This document shows, piece by piece, positions 8,166 to 19,872 of a stretch of DNA of 64,000 nucleotides; position 1 is the stretch's first letter; the number at the start of each line of letters is the position of its first letter. Source of the stretch: Ensifer sp. MPMI2T (GTDB lineage: Bacteria > Pseudomonadota > Alphaproteobacteria > Rhizobiales > Rhizobiaceae); assembly GCF_004827385.1 (NCBI RefSeq), contig NZ_SRXN01000001.1, positions 496,001 through 560,000 on the forward strand, read 5' to 3'. The translations under genes were made by a program, and so were the position numbers. The notes below the pieces were generated by a model. The model was not told the DNA's origin, ran no database searches, and was given only the letters and a program-made list of their open reading frames with translations.

Positions 8166-9302
8166 GTGATCATACAAGCATTTCTTCGCTGGGCGGAAAC
8201 GGCGAGAACGAACGATCGCGCCCGCGCCGCAAGTGCGCTGGGCCGCGCCTATATCGAAGCCGAGACGAACGGGATCGACCGGCGCGCCGCTGAAATGGCG
8301 ATGACCTTTCTGCTCGACGATCCCTCGCCGAAGGTGCGGCGCTCGTTGGTCGAGGCGCTTGCCGACTGTTCCGCGGTTCCCCGTGCCATCATCGTGGCGC
8401 TCGCGGAGGACCAGCCCGAGATTGCCTATGTCGCCATTTCCCGTTCTCCGGTACTGACCGATGAAGACCTCGTTGATTTAGCAGCGCGGGGAACGGCCGA
8501 GACCCGCGCCTTGATCGCGGCGCGAAGCGTCGTTTCCCGTTCCGTCGCGGCGGCTATCGCGGAAATCGGCGGCGAAGAAGAGGTGCTGATCCTGCTTGAG
8601 AACGAAGGCGCAATGCTGACGCGTCGGTCGCTGAAGAGGATTGCTATTCGTCTTGGCCATGCGGCGGCCGTGCGCGATCGGTTGCTGACGCGCGCCGACC
8701 TGCCGAGCGAGGCCCGCCACGCGCTTGTCGAGAAGGTCGGCGCCGCGCTCACGCTTTGCGGGCTCGTGCAGGCCGCGATCGGCGGGCGGGTGCAGCGTGT
8801 CGCCCGAGAGGCCTGCGACGCGGCCGCCCTCGTCATCATCGAGGCGGCCTCACAAAAGGAGTTGCCGGAACTCGCCGCCCATCTGCGTGACGCAGGTCGC
8901 TTGACGCCCGCTTTCCTCCTGCACGCGCTCTGCAGCGGCAGAACGGAATTCTTCTCCGCTGCTGTCGTTGATCTTTCAGGCGTCGCGGAAAAGCGCGTCC
9001 GGGCGATCCTATCCGGTGGCCGCGTTCATCCGATCCGCGCGCTGTTCGAAAGTGCCGGGCTTGGTCGGGACGTGAGCGAAGCTTTCGCGGAAGCCGTGCT
9101 TCTCTGGCGAAAGGACTTGGGCGCGGCCGCGGACGGCACACCGCAATCGGTCGCCGCTGCTCTGCTTTCCTTCATTCGCCGCCAGCCGAGGCCCTCGGCA
9201 ACCTTGAGTGCGATGGCCGAGATCGTGGAACGTCTCGCCTTCGCCGAACAGAGGCAAACGGCTCGCAACTACGCACTGTTGGCTGCTCGACACGCCGCTT
9301 AA
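8166..9302 (+). CDS. DUF2336 domain protein
   Basis: 378 aa, alpha-helical throughout, resembling the HEAT-like DUF2336 family widespread in alphaproteobacteria and of unknown function. Repeated helical units are visible (for example SPKVRRSLVEALADCS and HALVEKVGAALTLCG). Start is GTG at 8166; no better ATG exists near the N terminus. No signal peptide. It is transcribed divergently from the CitE-like gene across a 72-bp gap that must hold both promoters. Confidence 0.8.
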   Translation: MIIQAFLRWAETARTNDRARAASALGRAYIEAETNGIDRRAAEMAMTFLLDDPSPKVRRSLVEALADCSAVPRAIIVALAEDQPEIAYVAISRSPVLTDEDLVDLAARGTAETRALIAARSVVSRSVAAAIAEIGGEEEVLILLENEGAMLTRRSLKRIAIRLGHAAAVRDRLLTRADLPSEARHALVEKVGAALTLCGLVQAAIGGRVQRVAREACDAAALVIIEAASQKELPELAAHLRDAGRLTPAFLLHALCSGRTEFFSAAVVDLSGVAEKRVRAILSGGRVHPIRALFESAGLGRDVSEAFAEAVLLWRKDLGAAADGTPQSVAAALLSFIRRQPRPSATLSAMAEIVERLAFAEQRQTARNYALLAARHAA

Positions 9303-9332
9303 GCCGTTCGCTTGCGGCGTGAGGTGGAAGGA

Positions 9333-9767
9333 TCAGTCGCCGAACCGACGTGCGACCCAGGAATAACCGTCCTCGATGTAGTGGACGGGCGCACTGACGA
9401 TCGCCTTCAGCTTCTCTCGATCCGGCACCGCACCGCTGAGCAACGCCAAGGCGCGCTTCGGTATACCTGGTTTCGCCTCCTTCGGCTGCGGTTGCGCTGG
9501 TGATTGCGGCGGCAACGCGGCCGTCTGCTGCGGGGCGGCGCTGTCCGCTTGAGGGACGGTGGATGCCATCATATCCGGTCCCGAGGTCTCGCATACGGCA
9601 ACGACGACCGGATAGTTGTTGTTGGAAAATTTGGGCAGCTCCTGCTGCGATTCCGTATCGCAATGGGCAATCGACTGCCAACTCCCATTGACGGTCGAGA
9701 TATAGTGGCACTGGCTGACATTGTCGTCGCAGCCGAGGATGGTCATGACGATAAGTGCGGCTTTCAT
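9333..9767 (-). CDS. Small secreted protein with Ala/Pro/Gln linker
   Basis: 144 aa, not recognised. The N terminus (MKAALIVMTILGCDD) is a short hydrophobic leader ending at a Cys, so it may be a lipoprotein, although the leader is short. A Cys-containing globular part (about 13-62; four Cys including position 13) is followed by a low-complexity Ala/Pro/Gln linker (about 70-100) and a C-terminal segment with PVHYIEDGYSWVARRF. It converges with the DUF2336 gene. Likely periplasmic or envelope; function unknown. Confidence 0.6.
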   Translation of the reverse strand: MKAALIVMTILGCDDNVSQCHYISTVNGSWQSIAHCDTESQQELPKFSNNNYPVVVAVCETSGPDMMASTVPQADSAAPQQTAALPPQSPAQPQPKEAKPGIPKRALALLSGAVPDREKLKAIVSAPVHYIEDGYSWVARRFGD

Positions 9768-10002
9768 GGTTTCTCCGGTGTTTGATCAGGCTGCGGCTGC
9801 ACAGCCTGACCGTTGTTATGACGGACCGATTCTTTCCGGAGTAGGGCAAAGTTATTGCGGCAGCGGAAAAAATTGTTTCCGCGTGTTACCGGTCTTGAGA
9901 TCTTCAACCGGCAAGCTTGCGCCATTTGTCGTATTGGACAGTTCGACATGCGGCGCTATCCATTGCCACGCGATACGCTAGACTTCTGTCGAGGATTTGA
10001 AA

Positions 10003-10473
10003 TTGACCGCTGTCACCATTGCCGAGGAAAGCCCCCGCCAGCCGGCCGTCGTTCGTCTGCTCGAACTGTCCGATGCTTACGCGGCATCGCTTTATCCTGC
10101 CGAAAGCAATCACCTCGTTGATCTCTCCACGCTGGAAAAGCCGACAGTTTTCTTTTTTGTCGCGCGGCGCGACGGTGAAATCGTCGGCTGCTGCGCGCTC
10201 GTGGAGGCAGGCGACGGCACGGCTGAAATCAAGCGGATGTTCGTCGATCCCGAAGCGAGGGGCCTGAAGATCGGCAAACATCTCCTTGCGGCCCTTGAAG
10301 CCAAGGCCGAGAGGCTCGGGCTTGTGGCGATCCGGCTGGAGACGGGCATCTATCAGCCGGAGGCGATCGGCCTCTACAAGGCGCTCGGCTACGTGGAACG
10401 TCCACCGTTCGGGAGCTATCTGCCCGATCCCTTGAGCCTGTTCATGGAAAAGCCTGTCCCGCAGACCGCCTGA
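10003..10473 (+). CDS. GNAT family N-acetyltransferase
   Basis: 156 aa with the GNAT fold. Motif A (acetyl-CoA pyrophosphate loop) is seen as VDPEARGLKIGKHLL near residues 83-97, followed by a conserved AIGLYKALGY helix near the C terminus. Substrate unknown. Start: TTG at 10003 with GAGGA at 9991-9995 spaced 7 nt; the other in-frame TTG at 9997 lies too close to that site. The gene stands alone, convergent with parE. Confidence 0.82.
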   Translation: MTAVTIAEESPRQPAVVRLLELSDAYAASLYPAESNHLVDLSTLEKPTVFFFVARRDGEIVGCCALVEAGDGTAEIKRMFVDPEARGLKIGKHLLAALEAKAERLGLVAIRLETGIYQPEAIGLYKALGYVERPPFGSYLPDPLSLFMEKPVPQTA

Positions 10474-10526
10474 GCACGACGGCACCGCGGACAAAACGAA
10501 CGCGCATGCCGTAGGCGGTCTCTTGC

Positions 10527-12590
10527 TCAGATGTCCAGGTTATCGGCGAAAACGGCACGTTCCTGGATGAAGCGGAAGCGGGCGTCGGCCTTGGTTCCCA
10601 TCAGATTGTCGACGGCCTCGCGCGTTCCCTCGAAATCGACGTCGTCGATCTCGACCTTGAGCAGCGTCCGGTTCGCCGGATCCATGGTCGTTTCCTTGAG
10701 CTGGCCCGGCAACATCTCGCCGAGGCCCTTGAACCGTCCGACTTCGACCTTGCCGCGGCCGTTGAACTCGGTGCGCATCAACTCCTCGCGATGCGCGTCG
10801 TCGCGCGCGTAGAGCGTTTTCGAGCCTTGGCTCAGGCGATAGAGCGGCGGGACCGCGAGGTAGAGGTGGCCGCCGCGGATGAGTTCCGGCATCTCCTGAT
10901 AGAAGAAGGTGATGAGCAGCGACGCGATGTGCGCGCCGTCGACATCGGCGTCGGTCATGATGATGACGCGCTCATAGCGCAGATCCTCATCCCGATATTT
11001 CGATCGCGTGCCGCAGCCGAGCGCCTGGATCAGATCTGCGATCTGCTGGTTGGCGCTGAGCTTTTCGCGCCCGGCGCTGGCGACGTTCAGGATCTTGCCA
11101 CGCAGTGGCAGGATGGCTTGGTTCGCGCGGTTGCGTGCCTGCTTTGCCGACCCGCCTGCCGAGTCGCCCTCGACGATGAATAGTTCGGCACCTTCCGCCG
11201 TGTTCTGCGAGCAGTCGGCGAGCTTGCCCGGCAGCCGCAGCTTGCGCACCGCCGTCTTGCGGTTGACTTCCTTTTCCTTGCGCCGGCGAACACGCTCCTC
11301 GGCGCGCTCGATCACCCAGTCGAGAAGCTTCGCGGCTTCCGCCGGATTGTCGGCGAGGTAGTGGTCGAAAGGATCGCGCAGAGCGTTTTCGACGATGCGC
11401 TGTGCCTCGACGGTCGCCAGCTTGTCCTTGGTCTGACCGACGAATTCCGGCTCCCGAATGAACACCGAGAGCATGCCGGCCGCCGATATCATCACGTCGT
11501 CAGTGGTGATGATGGCCGCCCGCTTGTTCTGGGTCAGCTCCGCATAGTTCTTGAGCCCCTTGGTGAGCGCAATGCGGAAGCCCGCCTCATGCGTTCCGCC
11601 TTCCGGGGTCGGAATTGTGTTGCAGTAGGAGTGGATCTGCTGGTCGCCGCCATACCAGGTGACCGCCCATTCAAGCGAACCGTGGCCGCCAGATTTTTCC
11701 GATTTACCTGCAAAGATCTCGCGCGTGACGGTGAACTCCTTGCCGAGCGTCGCGGCGAGATAGTCCTTCAGGCCGCCCGGGAAATGGAAGACCGCCCTGT
11801 CCGGGGTTTCCGAACCTTCCGGCAGCAGCGATGGATCGCAGGACCAACGGATTTCGACGCCGCCGAAAAGATAGGCCTTGGAGCGGGCCATGCGGAAGAG
11901 CCGCGCCGGCTCGAAATGTGCATGCGGGCCGAAAATCTGCGGATCCGGATGGAAGCGCACTTTCGTGCCGCGACGGTTGTGAACGTCGCCAAGGTCCTCG
12001 AGGCCCCCCTGAGGGATCCCGCGCGAAAAGCGCTGGCGGTATAGCTTGCGGTTGCGTGCAACCTCGACCTCAAGCGAGTCCGACAGCGCGTTGACGACCG
12101 AGACACCGACGCCATGCAGACCGCCGGAGGTTTCGTAGGCCTTGCCGTCGAACTTGCCGCCGGCGTGCAGCACCGTCATCACCACTTCGAGCGTCGATTT
12201 GTTCGGGAACTTCGGATGGTTTTCGACAGGGATGCCGCGGCCGTTGTCGGTGACCATCAGGAAGCCTTCGGCATCGAGGTTGACCTCGATGAAATTCGCG
12301 TGTCCCGCGACCGCTTCGTCCATCGAGTTGTCGATGACTTCGGCGAAGAGATGATGCAGCGCCTTCTCATCCGTGCCGCCGATATACATGCCGGGACGGC
12401 GCCGAACAGGCTCCAGGCCCTCGAGCACCTCGATCGCCGAGGCGTCGTAGTCGCTGCCGTCGCTGCTTCTCGGTGCAGGGCGCGGCGCTTCGCTGCCGGC
12501 GGGTGGCGCAGGCTTGCGCGAAGGCGCGTTGGCTTCCGCCGGCTTCGGCTTCGGGGGCATTGCGGAAAAGAGGTCGCTGCTGTCGTCCAT
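10527..12590 (-). CDS. parE: DNA topoisomerase IV subunit B
   Basis: 687 aa from ATG 12590. ParE is the ATPase subunit of topoisomerase IV, which decatenates chromosomes with ParC. The first 45 residues are Pro/Ala-rich and non-conserved. Then follow the GHKL ATPase (EVIDNSMDEA, TDNGRGIP, GLHGVGVSVVNALS), the transducer domain, and the TOPRIM region (EGDSAGGSAKQARNR; metal-binding DADVDG). The frame runs open to a TTG at 12641, which would add 17 residues. ParE rather than GyrB is supported by the length and the absence of the GyrB insert. parC is not in the window. Confidence 0.93.
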   Translation of the reverse strand: MDDSSDLFSAMPPKPKPAEANAPSRKPAPPAGSEAPRPAPRSSDGSDYDASAIEVLEGLEPVRRRPGMYIGGTDEKALHHLFAEVIDNSMDEAVAGHANFIEVNLDAEGFLMVTDNGRGIPVENHPKFPNKSTLEVVMTVLHAGGKFDGKAYETSGGLHGVGVSVVNALSDSLEVEVARNRKLYRQRFSRGIPQGGLEDLGDVHNRRGTKVRFHPDPQIFGPHAHFEPARLFRMARSKAYLFGGVEIRWSCDPSLLPEGSETPDRAVFHFPGGLKDYLAATLGKEFTVTREIFAGKSEKSGGHGSLEWAVTWYGGDQQIHSYCNTIPTPEGGTHEAGFRIALTKGLKNYAELTQNKRAAIITTDDVMISAAGMLSVFIREPEFVGQTKDKLATVEAQRIVENALRDPFDHYLADNPAEAAKLLDWVIERAEERVRRRKEKEVNRKTAVRKLRLPGKLADCSQNTAEGAELFIVEGDSAGGSAKQARNRANQAILPLRGKILNVASAGREKLSANQQIADLIQALGCGTRSKYRDEDLRYERVIIMTDADVDGAHIASLLITFFYQEMPELIRGGHLYLAVPPLYRLSQGSKTLYARDDAHREELMRTEFNGRGKVEVGRFKGLGEMLPGQLKETTMDPANRTLLKVEIDDVDFEGTREAVDNLMGTKADARFRFIQERAVFADNLDI

Positions 12591-12843
12591 GGGGTCGTTC
12601 AGATCGTTCCTATCGTCTGGCGTCGCGAAGGCCCATAGCAAGAGCTGGACGCTGCCGCCATCTTTGTGTCGCGCGAATCACCCGAATTTTGCCAGAGTCT
12701 TGCGCCAGGCGCGAACAAAAGGCGAATTCCGGTATCTTGGGCAGGCAGAATACCGTAAGAGCGTGGGCGATCTGCTTCAGTGTTGCTTTGCGGAAATGGC
12801 GATGGCAAGGCGTCTACCGAACGAGGGAGCCCGTCGGTTGTTT

Positions 12844-13731
12844 ATGTCCACAACTGTTTTTTCTATCCGGCGCTTGATAGCCGCGCTTCTTTTTCCGAGC
12901 CTTCCTCTTGTCGGCCTCGCTGCCGAGGCCGCGGCGCTGAAGCCATACAAGGACGAACTGTTTGCCTATGGCAACGTGCTTGAAGAGGCAGACGGCGGCG
13001 ATTTCCGCGTCATCGATTACCAGGAACTGCGCGATATCAACGAGCGCGACCAGATCCCGGAACGGCGCGTGAAGAGCGCCTATGTGTCCCTTGGCGTCAA
13101 AAGCACACAGGTTAACAAGACACTCGACCTTGGCGGGCGCCCGCTCGACGTCACGCGCGTTGGTCCCGATCGCGGCGCCGCATTTACGGTGATCTTCATC
13201 CACGGCCGCGGTGGCGACCGGCGTCTTGGAGCCAACGATTTTTCCTTCGGAGGTAACTTCAATCGCCTCAAGAATCTCGCCGCCGCCAATGGCGGCACCT
13301 ATTATGCGCCCAGCGTACGGTCCTTCGATGCGCACGGTATCGCGGACATCTCGGCTCTCATTCGGTTCGTCGCGGAGCGCTCTGGCGGCCGGCCGGTCGT
13401 GCTCGCCTGCGCTTCGATGGGGAGCTTCATCTGCTGGGGCGTCGCGCGCGAACAGCCAGCGGTGGCGGCGCTCGGCGGCATGGTGATCATGGGCGGTGCC
13501 GTCGATCCGAACTTTGCAAAAAGTGCTGCCTATAAGGCAAGGCTGCCGATATTTTTCAGCCATGGTAGCCGCGACAGCGTCTATCGTGCCGAGGATCAGG
13601 TGGCGCTCTATCGCTCGCTCCGGGCCAAGGACTATCCGACACGTTTCGTGCTGTTCGAGACAGGGTCGCATGGCACGCCGGTTCGTATGACCGACTGGCG
13701 CGATGCGCTGAACTGGATCGCCAGCCGATAG
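12844..13731 (+). CDS. Secreted alpha/beta hydrolase
   Basis: 295 aa. It starts with a signal-peptide-like N terminus (MSTTVFSIRRLIAALLF…AAEAAALK, cleavage near residue 28). The alpha/beta hydrolase core shows a strand followed by IHGRGGD (oxyanion region), a nucleophile elbow ACASMGS where the usual first Gly of GxSxG is Ala, a late Asp (HGSRDSVY) and His (GSHGTPV). Expected to be a periplasmic esterase or lipase of unknown substrate. ATG 12844 is chosen (GAGGGAG about 12 nt upstream); in-frame ATGs at 12796 and 12802 exist. It is followed 21 nt later by the FAD oxidase gene. Confidence 0.75.
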   Translation: MSTTVFSIRRLIAALLFPSLPLVGLAAEAAALKPYKDELFAYGNVLEEADGGDFRVIDYQELRDINERDQIPERRVKSAYVSLGVKSTQVNKTLDLGGRPLDVTRVGPDRGAAFTVIFIHGRGGDRRLGANDFSFGGNFNRLKNLAAANGGTYYAPSVRSFDAHGIADISALIRFVAERSGGRPVVLACASMGSFICWGVAREQPAVAALGGMVIMGGAVDPNFAKSAAYKARLPIFFSHGSRDSVYRAEDQVALYRSLRAKDYPTRFVLFETGSHGTPVRMTDWRDALNWIASR

Positions 13732-13752
13732 ACATTCTGAAGTGGACCCGCG

Positions 13753-15075
13753 ATGAAGATGGATGAGTTGGGCCGTTCCAACCGGATCGAGCGCCGGCCG
13801 CAACGGACTGTGTCGCCGGACGATTACGAGGATCGGATAGGCTCGATCGAACCGATGGCATACCTGCCTGTGGGCAATCGTCTAAGTTTGGGAGACGGCC
13901 GCAGCAGCGATCGTGGCATTCTTATTGACGGTTCGAGACATAACCGCATTCTGGCGTTTGATCCGGGAACGGGCCGGATCTCGTGCGAGGGCGGCGTCAC
14001 CCTCCACGACATGCTTCTGCGAGCGATCCCGCATCGCTTCTTTCTGCCGGTCACGCCAGGCACTGCTTTCGCGACAGTCGGCGGTGCAGTCGCCAACGAC
14101 GTCCACGGCAAGAACCACCATGCTCGCGGCACCTTCGGCAATCATGTCCAGCGCCTTACCCTCTTGCGTTCGACCGGCGAGCGGCTGGTTTGCTCGGCCG
14201 AGGAAAACGCCGACCTCTTTGCCGCGACGATCGGCGGCATGGGGCTGACGGGCCTGATCCTCTCGGTCGATCTTCGGCTGATGAAGGTGCCGTCTCCCCA
14301 TATCCAGCGGCATGTGATCCGCTTCGACAATCTCGACGAATATTTCGCACGCGTCGAGAGCGTCGATGAAGAGCACGAATACTCGATTGCCTGGATCGAT
14401 CAGCTCGCGACCGGGCGTCGGATGGGAAGGGGCGTGTTTCTTGCCGGTGACCACGCGGATGGATCCTGCGAGTTGCCCGATGTTCCCAAGAAATTGCCGC
14501 TTTCCGTGCCCTTCTCGCTGCCGTTTAATCCCCTGAACACGGTGACGATGAGGGCTGTGAACGAATACCGTTTTCATCGGGAAAGGCCCGCCGAGACCGT
14601 GTCGACGATGACATGGAGCTCCTATTTCTATCCGCTGGATGCGATCGGCTCTTGGGATCGGGTCTATGGCCCAGGGGGGCCGTGCCAGCATCAAAGTGTC
14701 TATCCTTCGCAGAATGCGCCGGAGATCACTGTGCGGCTTTTGGAAACAGCGCGGCGTGCCGGGCATGCTTCGTTTCTCACGGTGCTGAAGCGCTTTGGGA
14801 ACGTTGCCTCGCGTGGTCTTCTTTCCTTCGCGCGACCCGGGTTTGCCCTGACCTTGGATTTTGCCAATCGGGGTGAAGCAACGTCCAAGCTCCTGGGCGA
14901 GCTTGACCGCATTGTGGTGGACTCCGGAGGTGCCGTAAATCCGTGCAACGATTTCCGTATGAGTCCGGAAATCTTCGAAGCGTCATTCCCTTCCTGGGGA
15001 AAGCTCGAAACGTTGCGTGATCCGGCTATGGTTTCGGACTTCTGGCGGCGCACGGCACTCGCCTTAAAGGGTTGA
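13753..15075 (+). CDS. FAD-binding oxidoreductase, DprE1-like
   Basis: 440 aa, vanillyl-alcohol-oxidase-type flavoprotein. The FAD-binding half holds the signature TPGTAFATVGGAVANDVHGKN (about residues 109-129) and ATIGGMGLTGLI. The VHGKNHH pattern resembles DprE1, the oxidase half of the decaprenylphosphoryl-ribose 2'-epimerase of actinobacteria. The matching short-chain reductase (DprE2) is not in this window. Likely a sugar- or alcohol-oxidising enzyme of the cytoplasm or membrane face. It lies 21 nt after the secreted hydrolase and converges with the yceI gene. Confidence 0.8.
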   Translation: MKMDELGRSNRIERRPQRTVSPDDYEDRIGSIEPMAYLPVGNRLSLGDGRSSDRGILIDGSRHNRILAFDPGTGRISCEGGVTLHDMLLRAIPHRFFLPVTPGTAFATVGGAVANDVHGKNHHARGTFGNHVQRLTLLRSTGERLVCSAEENADLFAATIGGMGLTGLILSVDLRLMKVPSPHIQRHVIRFDNLDEYFARVESVDEEHEYSIAWIDQLATGRRMGRGVFLAGDHADGSCELPDVPKKLPLSVPFSLPFNPLNTVTMRAVNEYRFHRERPAETVSTMTWSSYFYPLDAIGSWDRVYGPGGPCQHQSVYPSQNAPEITVRLLETARRAGHASFLTVLKRFGNVASRGLLSFARPGFALTLDFANRGEATSKLLGELDRIVVDSGGAVNPCNDFRMSPEIFEASFPSWGKLETLRDPAMVSDFWRRTALALKG

Positions 15076-15085
15076 GGCAGGGCCG

Positions 15086-15679
15086 TTATCGTCTTCGCCC
15101 GGTTATTTTCATGTCGAACTGGACCACATTGGAGTAGATGGGCGTCCCGACGTCCATGCCATAGGGCGATCGGCGGATGCTGCCGCGGATGGTGAAGGAG
15201 ATCGAGCGCCTGTCCCAATCGGTGAGCGTAACTGCAAAGCGCTCCTTGCGTGTCTTGCCGCGCGCTGTCAGCGCGCCTTCGACCGTTGCCGTGTCGGGGC
15301 CGGTCTGCCTGACACTGGTCGAGCGGAAGGTTACGGTCTGAAAGTTTGCCGCATCGAAAACGGCGCTCGAACGCAGGAAGTCCTCGATCCGCCGCTCTCG
15401 AGCCCTCACGCTCTCCGGGTAAAGCGTAAATTCGACGGTGGAGCGCTCGATGTTTCCGCCATCGATACGAAAACCGCCGGAAAACTTGGCGAAAGTGCCG
15501 GCAATGCCACCGCCGCCGCCGACCTGCCCAACGCTGAACTGGATGCTCGAAGGACTGGTGATCCGGTAGCTTCCGGCAGCGTCTGCAAGTCCGGGTGCCT
15601 GGGCATTCGCCACTGGTGTCGCGAATACGAAAGCGATGCACACGGTCGCCTTCAACGCCGAATTGATCGTAACCATCAT
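15086..15679 (-). CDS. YceI family periplasmic protein
   Basis: 197 aa with a Sec signal peptide (hydrophobic stretch ending VANAQA at about residue 27). The YceI lipocalin-like beta-barrel binds isoprenoid-type lipids in related proteins. Family marks: YRITSPSSIQFSVGQVGG early in the mature part and DFLRSSAVFDAANFQTVTF in the middle. ATGATG at 15676/15679 is preceded by AGGAGGAAATGA. It starts 3 nt beyond the cytochrome b561 stop, and YceI/b561 pairs are a recurrent arrangement. Confidence 0.92.
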   Translation of the reverse strand: MMVTINSALKATVCIAFVFATPVANAQAPGLADAAGSYRITSPSSIQFSVGQVGGGGGIAGTFAKFSGGFRIDGGNIERSTVEFTLYPESVRARERRIEDFLRSSAVFDAANFQTVTFRSTSVRQTGPDTATVEGALTARGKTRKERFAVTLTDWDRRSISFTIRGSIRRSPYGMDVGTPIYSNVVQFDMKITGRRR

Positions 15680-15682
15680 CGA

Positions 15683-16303
15683 TCATTTCCTCCTGACAAC
15701 GGCGTCGTCGCGTTTTTGAGCGTCGCGCGCACCCATGCCACTTGAGGCAGCGCCTGAGCCAAGCATTCGCGTCAAAACCGCGTCACGTCGCATGAAGTGG
15801 TGGTAGAGGGCCGCCGCTGCGTGGACTGCGGCGAACCCCAGCGTCACATAGGCAAGCAGCGCATGGACAAAGGTCCAGAAGTTTTCCGAAGCCTCCGATT
15901 TCGCCAGCGGCAGATGTGGAATGACCATCACGTTGAAATAGAAGCTTGGGATGTCCAGCGTCGATGTGGAGGCGACCGCCCAACCGGCAAGCGGCACAGC
16001 GATCGCAAGAACGGTCAGCGTGTCATGTGTCGCGCGGGAAGCCTTGCGTTCCAATGGGCTGAGGCTTGGGAGCGGCGAGGGGGTGCGCTCGACGAGCCAC
16101 CAGATCGCGCGGAGGAGGGCCAGCCCCAGCGCAGTGAAGCCGAAGGATTTGTGCCATTGATAGAGCGTGAACTGCAGCGCCGGGTCGATCTCGACGCGCT
16201 GCATGACGAAACCACTCAGGAGCAGCCCAAAGATCAGCAACGCAATCGTCCAATGCAGCACGATTGTTATCAATCCGAATCCGGTCTCGCTGTTGCGCAA
16301 CAT
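15683..16303 (-). CDS. Cytochrome b561 family protein
   Basis: 206 aa, four transmembrane helices. A di-heme b561-type electron carrier of the inner membrane is expected. Histidines typical of heme ligation occur in helix 1 (TIVLHWTIAL), near residues 50-55 (YQWHKSFGF) and in the last helices (FVHALLAYV, AAVHAAAALYHHF). Start: ATG at 16303 with GGAGG 8 nt upstream; the open frame continues to 16477 but the extra N terminus is hydrophilic and non-family. It is co-transcribed with yceI. Confidence 0.9.
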   Translation of the reverse strand: MLRNSETGFGLITIVLHWTIALLIFGLLLSGFVMQRVEIDPALQFTLYQWHKSFGFTALGLALLRAIWWLVERTPSPLPSLSPLERKASRATHDTLTVLAIAVPLAGWAVASTSTLDIPSFYFNVMVIPHLPLAKSEASENFWTFVHALLAYVTLGFAAVHAAAALYHHFMRRDAVLTRMLGSGAASSGMGARDAQKRDDAVVRRK

Positions 16304-16569
16304 GGCAACCTCCGACACCCAAAGTTCCAATTCGCCGGTCGGGGCGCGCATGGCATGAGACGCATCACAGCTTCTTTTTATTCGTTCGAAACGGCGTAAA
16401 TGCGGTTCGCGGCCATGCGTTAGCGACAGGCGGTCCCAACATGATTTCAGCAGGCCCGCGCTCCGGATCGTTGGCAAGCGCCGGATTATTCCGTGGCAGG
16501 TGCTTTTTTTTGCCCTGACGATTTGCTAGGCCGCTTGCCGGAGAAAGTGACTTGACCCGGAGGAATTTC

Positions 16570-17340
16570 ATGACGCCCGATATCCGCCCGCTCGTTGCCG
16601 GAAACTGGAAGATGAACGGAACACGCGCCTCGCTCGACCAGATCAAGGCAATGGCGGAGGGCGTCAAGGGCAGTCTGTCCGAAAAGGTGGAAACGCTGAT
16701 CTGCCCGCCCGCAACGCTGCTCTACGTCGCCACCGCACTTTGTGACGACAGCCCTCTGATGATCGGCGCCCAGGACTGCCATCCGAAACAATCCGGTGCC
16801 CACACGGGCGATATCTCCGCTGAGATGATCGCCGACTGCTTCGGCACCCATGTCATCGTCGGTCATTCCGAACGCCGCACCGATCATGCCGAGAGCGACA
16901 CGTTGGTGCGCGCCAAGACCGAAGCCGCATATGCGGCCGGTCTTGTTGCCATCGTCTGCATCGGCGAAACCGGCGATGAACGCAAAGACGGCAAGACGCT
17001 CGACGTCCTGAAGCGCCAGCTCGCGGAAAGCTTGCCGGATAGCGCGACGGCGGAAAACACGGTCATCGCCTACGAGCCGGTCTGGGCGATCGGCACCGGC
17101 CTGACGCCGACGGCGTCCGACGTCGAGGAAGCGCACGCTTTCATGCGCAGCGAACTGATCTCGCGCTTCGCAGCTGCAGGCGGCAAGATGCGCATCCTCT
17201 ACGGCGGTTCGGTCAAGCCCGGCAACGCCAAGGAACTGATGGGCGTTGCCAATGTTGACGGCGCCCTGATCGGCGGCGCGAGCTTGAAAGCGGAAGACTT
17301 CCTCGCCATCTACAGGGCGTATGAAGAATTGACAGCCTGA
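16570..17340 (+). CDS. tpiA: Triosephosphate isomerase
   Basis: 256 aa. It interconverts dihydroxyacetone phosphate and glyceraldehyde 3-phosphate. Catalytic features present: GNWKMNG (Lys), IVGHSERR (His), [11 protein letters not shown] (Glu, then loop 6) and the phosphate-binding [10 protein letters not shown] and [12 protein letters not shown] 16570 has a strong CCGGAGGAA just upstream; the TTG at 16552 is rejected. A 266-bp divergent gap separates it from the cytochrome b561 gene. Confidence 0.97.
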   Translation: MTPDIRPLVAGNWKMNGTRASLDQIKAMAEGVKGSLSEKVETLICPPATLLYVATALCDDSPLMIGAQDCHPKQSGAHTGDISAEMIADCFGTHVIVGHSERRTDHAESDTLVRAKTEAAYAAGLVAIVCIGETGDERKDGKTLDVLKRQLAESLPDSATAENTVIAYEPVWAIGTGLTPTASDVEEAHAFMRSELISRFAAAGGKMRILYGGSVKPGNAKELMGVANVDGALIGGASLKAEDFLAIYRAYEELTA

Positions 17341-17363
17341 TTGCTCTCCCGCGCGAGCAGGGG

Positions 17364-19713
<2,350 letters not shown>

Positions 19714-19742
19714 CGTGGCTTGAATCAGACTCTCGCTATTTG

Positions 19743-19767
19743 CGGCCGGTCCCTCACGGACCGGCCG
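19743..19767 (+). terminator. Probable terminator hairpin after pyrG
   Basis: Arms CGGCCGGTCC (19743-19752) and GGACCGGCCG (19758-19767) pair perfectly around a 5-nt loop, 30 nt beyond the pyrG stop. The following TCTCCGTCTTT is only weakly T-rich, so termination may be partial. Confidence 0.5.
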
Positions 19768-19872
19768 TCTCCGTCTTTCCGCGCGGCCCGGCGCCTGCCT
19801 GAACCGGCCGCGCTTGCAATCAGCCGGCAAAAGTTGCAAACAGCGACGGAACCGGCCATCAGGGAACACTCC

